This document shows positions 60,501 through 64,000 of a stretch of 64,000 nucleotides of DNA, in pieces. Origin of the DNA: Lewinellaceae bacterium (lineage in GTDB: Bacteria > Bacteroidota > Bacteroidia > Chitinophagales > Saprospiraceae); the NCBI GenBank assembly GCA_020636045.1, contig JACJYP010000017.1:1-64000 (forward strand). Reading direction: 5' to 3'. The translations under genes and the position numbers were made by a program. The notes under the pieces were generated by a model. That model was given only the letters and a program-made list of their open reading frames with translations. It ran no database searches and was not told the origin of the DNA. Numbering within the stretch: position 1 is the first letter of the stretch; each line of letters starts with the position of its first letter.

Positions 60501-62887
60501 TCTGTGTAGAGGTCGAGGCTCAGCTGGTAATGCTCCTGCCAGGAATCCCGGGGCAGCAGATGAATGCCTGCCATGAGGTAGCGGTACGCCGGTTCGTATG
60601 CGGACGCGTTTTTAGCCTTTTTGCCGGCCTGCAGGTTGAGGATGGCCACCGCGATGCGTTCTTCTTCCGATCCGATAAGCGCGACGCCCATGTTAAAATG
60701 CGTGATCAGTTCGAATATCCGCTCGTTCTTTTCCGCGTCGTCAAAACTGCCAAGCAACAGCCGCCCGATCTTCAGGTGTATCTCCTGGCGCGCCGCTTCG
60801 TCGAGTTGCACGTAGGCGGCATTTTGCACCTGGTCGTGCAGGAAGCGGTAGCGGCTGTTCAGCGATTTGCCTGTCCCGGCCGATACTTCCGCCAATTTGT
60901 ACGTGTTGCCCACCGGCACGATCAGACCTTCCCGAATGGCCGGCCAGAGGGCTTTTGCAGTCATCTGCGGCGATTTTTCCCATACAGTGGCCAACGTAAT
61001 GAGATCGAACTGGTTGCCAATACAGGCTGCATACTGGCAAAGTTGCTGCGTCTGCTCGCCGAGTACCCTGATCTTGTCGCGCATCAGTTCCGCCATGTTG
61101 TCGGTGATGTTCCGCTCCTGTATCCTCCCGATGTCCCAATCCCAGCGGTTCCGGTCGTGGTTGAACGAGACCAGGTGATCGGCGTGGAGGGCCTTCAGAA
61201 ATTCGTTGACAAAGAAAGGGTTGCCCCCTGTTTTGCTTTCCAGCAGTTGGGCCAGTTCACGGGCTTCTTTGGGCGGGCAATTCAGCGTATCGGCGACGAT
61301 ATGATCGAGTTCTTCGATCTGCAGCGGCTTTAGCGTCACTTCCCTCACCACATCCTGCAACTCCTTGAGCGCCCGGGTGGTCTTCATCAGCGGATGGGTG
61401 GGGTCCACCTCGTTGTCGCGATATGCGCCGATGATCAGCAGGTAAGCGGATTCGGGGTCCGACAGCAGGAGTTCGATCAGTTTCAGCGATGCCGTATCGG
61501 CCCACTGCAGGTCGTCGAGAAAAAGCACCAGGGGGTGCTGCTCCGTGGCGAGCACCTGCACAAAACGCAGGAAGACGAGGTTGAAGCGATTTTGCGCCTC
61601 CGAAGGCGGCAAGGCCACTACTTCCGGCTGCGGGCCGGTGATGAGTTGCACTTCCGGGATCACATCGATCACAATCTGTCCGTTCGCGCCCAGCGCTTCG
61701 AGCAGGTCGGCTTTCCATTGCGCCACCCGCTCGTCACTCTCGGAAAGTAACTGGCGGAACAGGCCGCGAAAAGCCGCGATCACGGCGCTGTAGGGTGCGT
61801 CGCGGTTGAACTGATCGAATTTGCCGCTGGCATAATAGCCGCGCCTCGATACCACCGGCTTGTGCACCTCCTGGATCAGCGCGGACTTTCCGATCCCCGA
61901 ATAACCGGACACCAGCAGACACTCGGAGAGCCCCTGCCCTACTTCGTCGAAACTGTCGAGCAAAAACCTCAGTTCCTGCTCCCGGCCGTACAACTTCTGG
62001 GGTATCCGAAAGCGGCCCGACACATCGGAAGTAGCGATCTCAAAATTGCGGACCTGCCCCTCGTCTTTCAGAAGCCGGTAGCAGCGGTCCAGATCGGCTT
62101 TTAGTCCGCCGGCGCTCTGATAGCGCCGGTCGGCCGATTTCTCCATCAGTTTCAGCACGATCGCTTCGAGCACGGGCGGCACGTCGGGATTGAGTTCTGT
62201 GAGGGGCGCCGGGTTGCGGGCGAGGTGCGCGTGTATGAGTTCCGCCGGGTCGTCCGATTCAAACGGCAGACGCCCGGTGAGCAGTTGATAAAAAACGATG
62301 CCCAGGGAGTAAAAATCGGTGCGGTAGTCCAGCGAGCGGTTCATGCGCCCCGTCTGCTCAGGAGAAAGGTAGGGCAGGCTGCCTTCCAGTTCGCGGTGGC
62401 TGACCACCCCTACTGTCTCCTGCGAGAGCAGTACCGCGATCCCGAAATCGATCAGCTGTACTTCTCCTGTTTCAGGGTTCAAAATGATATTGTCCGGCTT
62501 GATGTCCTTGTGGATCACCTGGGCCCGGTGCAATTCCATCAGTATCTCCGCCAGGCGGCTCGCCAGCGTCAGAAAGGGCTCGAGACCCATCGCGCCTTCA
62601 CCGGCCCGGCCGCTGAGGGCTACCCCGCCGATATCGGCCATGACCATGGCGATCCCGCCTTCAAACTCCCTGATATCGAGCACTTTGGGCACTCCCGATA
62701 TGTCCAGTTTCGACAGCAGTTCAAACTCACGGCGAAGTTTGATCGCCTCGGTGGAGTCGGTGTAATCGCCCGATACGACTTTCAATATCACCGCCTGCCC
62801 GTCTTCCTGGCGCAGGGCGTGACAGATGAATTTTCGCGCATCTTCAAAAATAATAGCCCCTGATTCAAATCCCGGGATCGCGATCAT
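57551..62887 (-). CDS. Ser/Thr kinase-AAA ATPase-GAF-histidine kinase fusion
   Basis: A 1778-aa cytosolic signalling protein. Residues 1-~270 are a Ser/Thr kinase: Lys36, HKDIKPDN at 126-133, DFG at 147-149, SLPYLSPEQTGR activation segment. Residues ~300-600 are an AAA_16 ATPase (YGREQELRF; Walker A GYSGIGKS 328-335; Walker B LVLFLDDLQWAD). The middle (~650-1290) is TPR-like helix pairs. A GAF domain spans ~1330-1480, then a coiled coil. The HisKA has His1535 (GLAHEINNPINF) and the ATPase has N-box NIINNALQ (~1678), DTGSG (~1712) and GEGTGLG (~1736). This trifunctional layout is known in cyanobacteria and others. It lies 26 nt after the lipoxygenase-like gene and 13 nt before the cyclase regulator, which it presumably phosphorylates. 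Confidence 0.95.
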   Translation of the reverse strand: MIAIPGFESGAIIFEDARKFICHALRQEDGQAVILKVVSGDYTDSTEAIKLRREFELLSKLDISGVPKVLDIREFEGGIAMVMADIGGVALSGRAGEGAMGLEPFLTLASRLAEILMELHRAQVIHKDIKPDNIILNPETGEVQLIDFGIAVLLSQETVGVVSHRELEGSLPYLSPEQTGRMNRSLDYRTDFYSLGIVFYQLLTGRLPFESDDPAELIHAHLARNPAPLTELNPDVPPVLEAIVLKLMEKSADRRYQSAGGLKADLDRCYRLLKDEGQVRNFEIATSDVSGRFRIPQKLYGREQELRFLLDSFDEVGQGLSECLLVSGYSGIGKSALIQEVHKPVVSRRGYYASGKFDQFNRDAPYSAVIAAFRGLFRQLLSESDERVAQWKADLLEALGANGQIVIDVIPEVQLITGPQPEVVALPPSEAQNRFNLVFLRFVQVLATEQHPLVLFLDDLQWADTASLKLIELLLSDPESAYLLIIGAYRDNEVDPTHPLMKTTRALKELQDVVREVTLKPLQIEELDHIVADTLNCPPKEARELAQLLESKTGGNPFFVNEFLKALHADHLVSFNHDRNRWDWDIGRIQERNITDNMAELMRDKIRVLGEQTQQLCQYAACIGNQFDLITLATVWEKSPQMTAKALWPAIREGLIVPVGNTYKLAEVSAGTGKSLNSRYRFLHDQVQNAAYVQLDEAARQEIHLKIGRLLLGSFDDAEKNERIFELITHFNMGVALIGSEEERIAVAILNLQAGKKAKNASAYEPAYRYLMAGIHLLPRDSWQEHYQLSLDLYTEAAESAYLSSQVEEMERLASVVFDKAVALLHKVKAYTVKIQGYISLTRNEEALNTSLEILKLLGVNFPKKPGKLHIISSLIGTKLRLRGKTADQLVDLPVMTDPVQSAVMELLPYTASASYFAAPNLFPLVVFKQINLSVRYGNHVQSTFAYATYGLVMCGSTLEFDEGLKFGEIAVRLLEKFKDVTTFSKVYFLNSGFIRIWRDHFRDTLEGLNSAYQKGLETGDFLFASYAIFNASSTKFYMGMPLAALKDDLDAYAAALLKIKQYTGLGWLNIPRQAIANLMQDGEAEPRLLGPAYDERIQVEQHLKGKDYSGLCVYYMIRMKLDYFFEETKSAVANGELCFKYIESVLATPHVYLMYFYYALSLIRSAETASGGKKRRALGQARKLLVTIRKFAKSNPANALSKQYLVEAELASVQNREQEALTLYEKAIAASRENEFLNDEALVNELLGRYWVMRGDTGKGKPYLLESRRLFHKWGAIAKANWLDRRYGLKVETPAAQASGDGMVTRSGSHSGSDIDMLSLMKAALAISGEIQIDKLMSQLMHVLVENAGAQHGFFAIEREGRWMVEASNATGEANKQSWSAVPLQGNPYFPETVAQFVIRTKEDLVLSNAQQDNRFMNDPIVRKKQLRSILCLPIMHQGRLIGILYADNNLNSGVFTEQRVQFLKLLSGQIAVSLENALQYEHLEQIVADRTAEVMRQRDALEKSLGDLKLAQAKLVESEKMASLGQLTAGLAHEINNPINFVSVGVNNLQQNFEELKTALEAYLALDPAEDNREALKKIADKNLHQLVEETVEDSDEMFRSIQNGIKRTVTIVKSLRNFSRLDEGEYKVVDIHEGLDSTLEILQSQIRKKAEIVREYGELPPIECAAGKINQVFMNIINNALQAIDGTGTITLATRYDKSQSEIRIAISDTGSGMTEEVKRRLFEPFFTTKPVGEGTGLGMSISYGIINDHKGRIEVESEVGKGSTFVIYLPVKQA

Positions 62888-62913
62888 TGGAATAAATTAA
62901 ACGTTTATGGGTG

Positions 62914-64000
62914 TCAGTACTGAATGCTCCGCGCGATCTGGGCGAGCGGAATGTAGTTGTAAACCGTCAGGTTCTTTTCCGTTTCATGCAGTTCGTTGAG
63001 GAACTTCTCGTTCAGTTTGCGCAGCGGCTCCTCTCCGGGCTTGTCAAATCCGTATTGAATATCTTTCAACAGCGTAACGTTCCGGGCGACAAAAAACATC
63101 TCCCGCTCGTACCGGTGTCTGAAAATATCGATCCATTTGATCATTGCCTTCCGGTCGATCGGCGGGATGTCCTTGCTGTCGGGCGGCGGCACGCGGATGA
63201 TGAAGGGCATGTGGTTGACGTTGATCGTGCTGTAATCGTAGTGATCCGCCGCATGGCCTACTGAAAGGTCCCAGATAATATTGGCGATGGCCTTGGCGAG
63301 CAGGTTCTCGTCGATGAACGTCGTGTGGAACTGGAATTCGCCCACTTCGTCGCGCACAAAGATCTCATCGCCTGAAGGGAAGCCCGGCACATAATGGCTG
63401 ACGTAGTTGGCCCACAGCCGGATGTCGGCAAATTCATCCTGCGGGATGTGGTCGATGACGGCTTTCACGTATTTTTCAATGCACCTGAAATACGCCATGA
63501 GAAAGGTGCCGTAGTCGGAATGGTACTCGTTCGGTTCGAGTCGTAGCCGGAATTGCGGATACGAAGGATTTTCAATGGGCTTGCCCTTTTTATCCACCGG
63601 CGGATTGTTGCGCATGCCGTAATATCCGAACAGGAACAGCGTCATGAGTCCTTCAGGCCCTGAAGGCAGAGCTGCATAGGGCAAATAGTGCGGATTCTGG
63701 ATCGGCGAAGTTTTCGAATTGAGTACGTTGTAGTTGAGTTCGAGCGACAACTCGAGATGCGGCAGCAGCAGGCGCAGCAACACGCTGTCTTTGGGCAGCG
63801 ACGACTTGCTGATCGCATTGATGCTGTCGTAAGGGAAATGCAGGTTGGCGTGCGCTGACAACGAAATACGCAGCGAAGCGCCCTGCATGACGAAGTATTT
63901 GGCGAGTTCCCAGGCGTTGCCATCCTCGGGGGTGAGCATCAGGTTGTTGTGCTGAAAGTAAATAGCCACCACCTTGCGCTGGCCGTTGACCAGTTTGCCC
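62914..64000 (-). CDS. Lipoxygenase-like protein (5' end outside window)
   Basis: The frame runs off the window edge; the GTG at 63972 is internal (upstream codons KLVNGQRKV remain open). About 362 C-terminal residues are visible. Matches to the lipoxygenase catalytic domain, by eye: LTPEDGNAWELAKYFV (animal enzymes: D.W.LAK..V), LLPHLELSLELN, IIWDLSVGHAADHYDY (animal: SA.HAAVNFGQY), FIIRVPPPDSKD, and a C-terminal ARSIQY in place of PNS(V/I)xI. Candidate iron ligands are the two His of SAHANLHF (63850-63852 and 63838-63840), the two of GHAADH (63253-63255 and 63241-63243) and the C-terminal carboxylate. Lipoxygenases peroxidise polyunsaturated fatty acids. It precedes the hybrid kinase by 26 nt. 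Confidence 0.8.
   Translation of the reverse strand, partial: GKLVNGQRKVVAIYFQHNNLMLTPEDGNAWELAKYFVMQGASLRISLSAHANLHFPYDSINAISKSSLPKDSVLLRLLLPHLELSLELNYNVLNSKTSPIQNPHYLPYAALPSGPEGLMTLFLFGYYGMRNNPPVDKKGKPIENPSYPQFRLRLEPNEYHSDYGTFLMAYFRCIEKYVKAVIDHIPQDEFADIRLWANYVSHYVPGFPSGDEIFVRDEVGEFQFHTTFIDENLLAKAIANIIWDLSVGHAADHYDYSTINVNHMPFIIRVPPPDSKDIPPIDRKAMIKWIDIFRHRYEREMFFVARNVTLLKDIQYGFDKPGEEPLRKLNEKFLNELHETEKNLTVYNYIPLAQIARSIQY

Noticed and set aside
1..64000. tRNA, rRNA, CRISPR arrays, insertion sequences and prophage genes
   Set aside because: Intergenic regions were scanned for T-loop words, regularly spaced repeats, transposase and integrase motifs; none was found.

Overview
This is a Bacteroidota chromosome segment, most likely from a Saprospiria-type organism (Saprospiraceae, Lewinellaceae or Haliscomenobacter relatives). 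Three things support this. Several very large secreted proteins end in type IX secretion (T9SS) sorting domains, both type A and the gliding-associated type B. Many short upstream regions carry the Bacteroidota -7 promoter element TAnnTTTG with few Shine-Dalgarno sequences. The lineage-typical families HTTM, ASPIC/UnbV VCBS lipoproteins, DUF3667, DUF6249, GH3 and CtlX are all present. The DNA is moderately GC-rich by eye, except for a clearly AT-richer mscS-marC stretch. I saw no tRNA, rRNA, IS element, prophage or CRISPR array. Genes are densely packed on both strands.

Layout. 1-3473 (-): a giant HYR/CUB/P-domain secreted protein, cut by the window edge, preceded by a small exported protein. 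3474-4121: an AT-rich gap with three strong hairpins. 4122-9487: an HTTM (vitamin K carboxylase-like) membrane protein divergent from a 1140-aa VCBS/ASPIC lipoprotein, then a small coiled-coil lipoprotein. 9593-18858: a TetR regulator, two large T9SS cargo proteins and a helical protein of unknown function. 19141-24143: a GH3-family enzyme with a partner, a GNAT acetyltransferase, a small exported peptide, DUF6249 and CtlX. 24259-31639 (+): DUF3667-gatB, a NUDIX-like protein coupled to a YheT hydrolase, DUF5995, PaaD and a beta-helix T9SS protein. 31689-34581 (-): a secreted nuclease-fold protein and DnaK. 34827-39579 (+): a type B T9SS protein, a membrane-anchored unknown and an ABC exporter. 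39581-44129 (-): an acyltransferase-like membrane protein, TfoX and a patatin-membrane fusion. 44314-52531 (+): enolase, MscS, MarC, DUF1295, then three overlapping envelope genes (NlpC/P60 peptidase, a lipoprotein and a TPR-like protein). 52537-56370: Ndk, a DHH phosphoesterase, an FKBP lipoprotein, and prfB with a programmed +1 frameshift.

The most striking block is 56428-64000 (-). Three closely spaced co-directional genes encode a lipoxygenase-like protein (5' end outside the window), a 1778-aa Ser/Thr kinase-AAA ATPase-GAF-histidine kinase, and a response regulator fused to a class III cyclase with adenylate-type specificity residues. The inference is a three-component pathway linking oxidised lipids, or the lipoxygenase itself, through phosphorelay to cAMP.

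Most other genes are housekeeping (gatB, dnaK, eno, ndk, prfB) or secreted and envelope proteins. Terminator hairpins separate many units. Start codons were chosen by signal peptide or domain onset and by the position of TAnnTTTG boxes. All assignments are by reading motifs; no database search was run.
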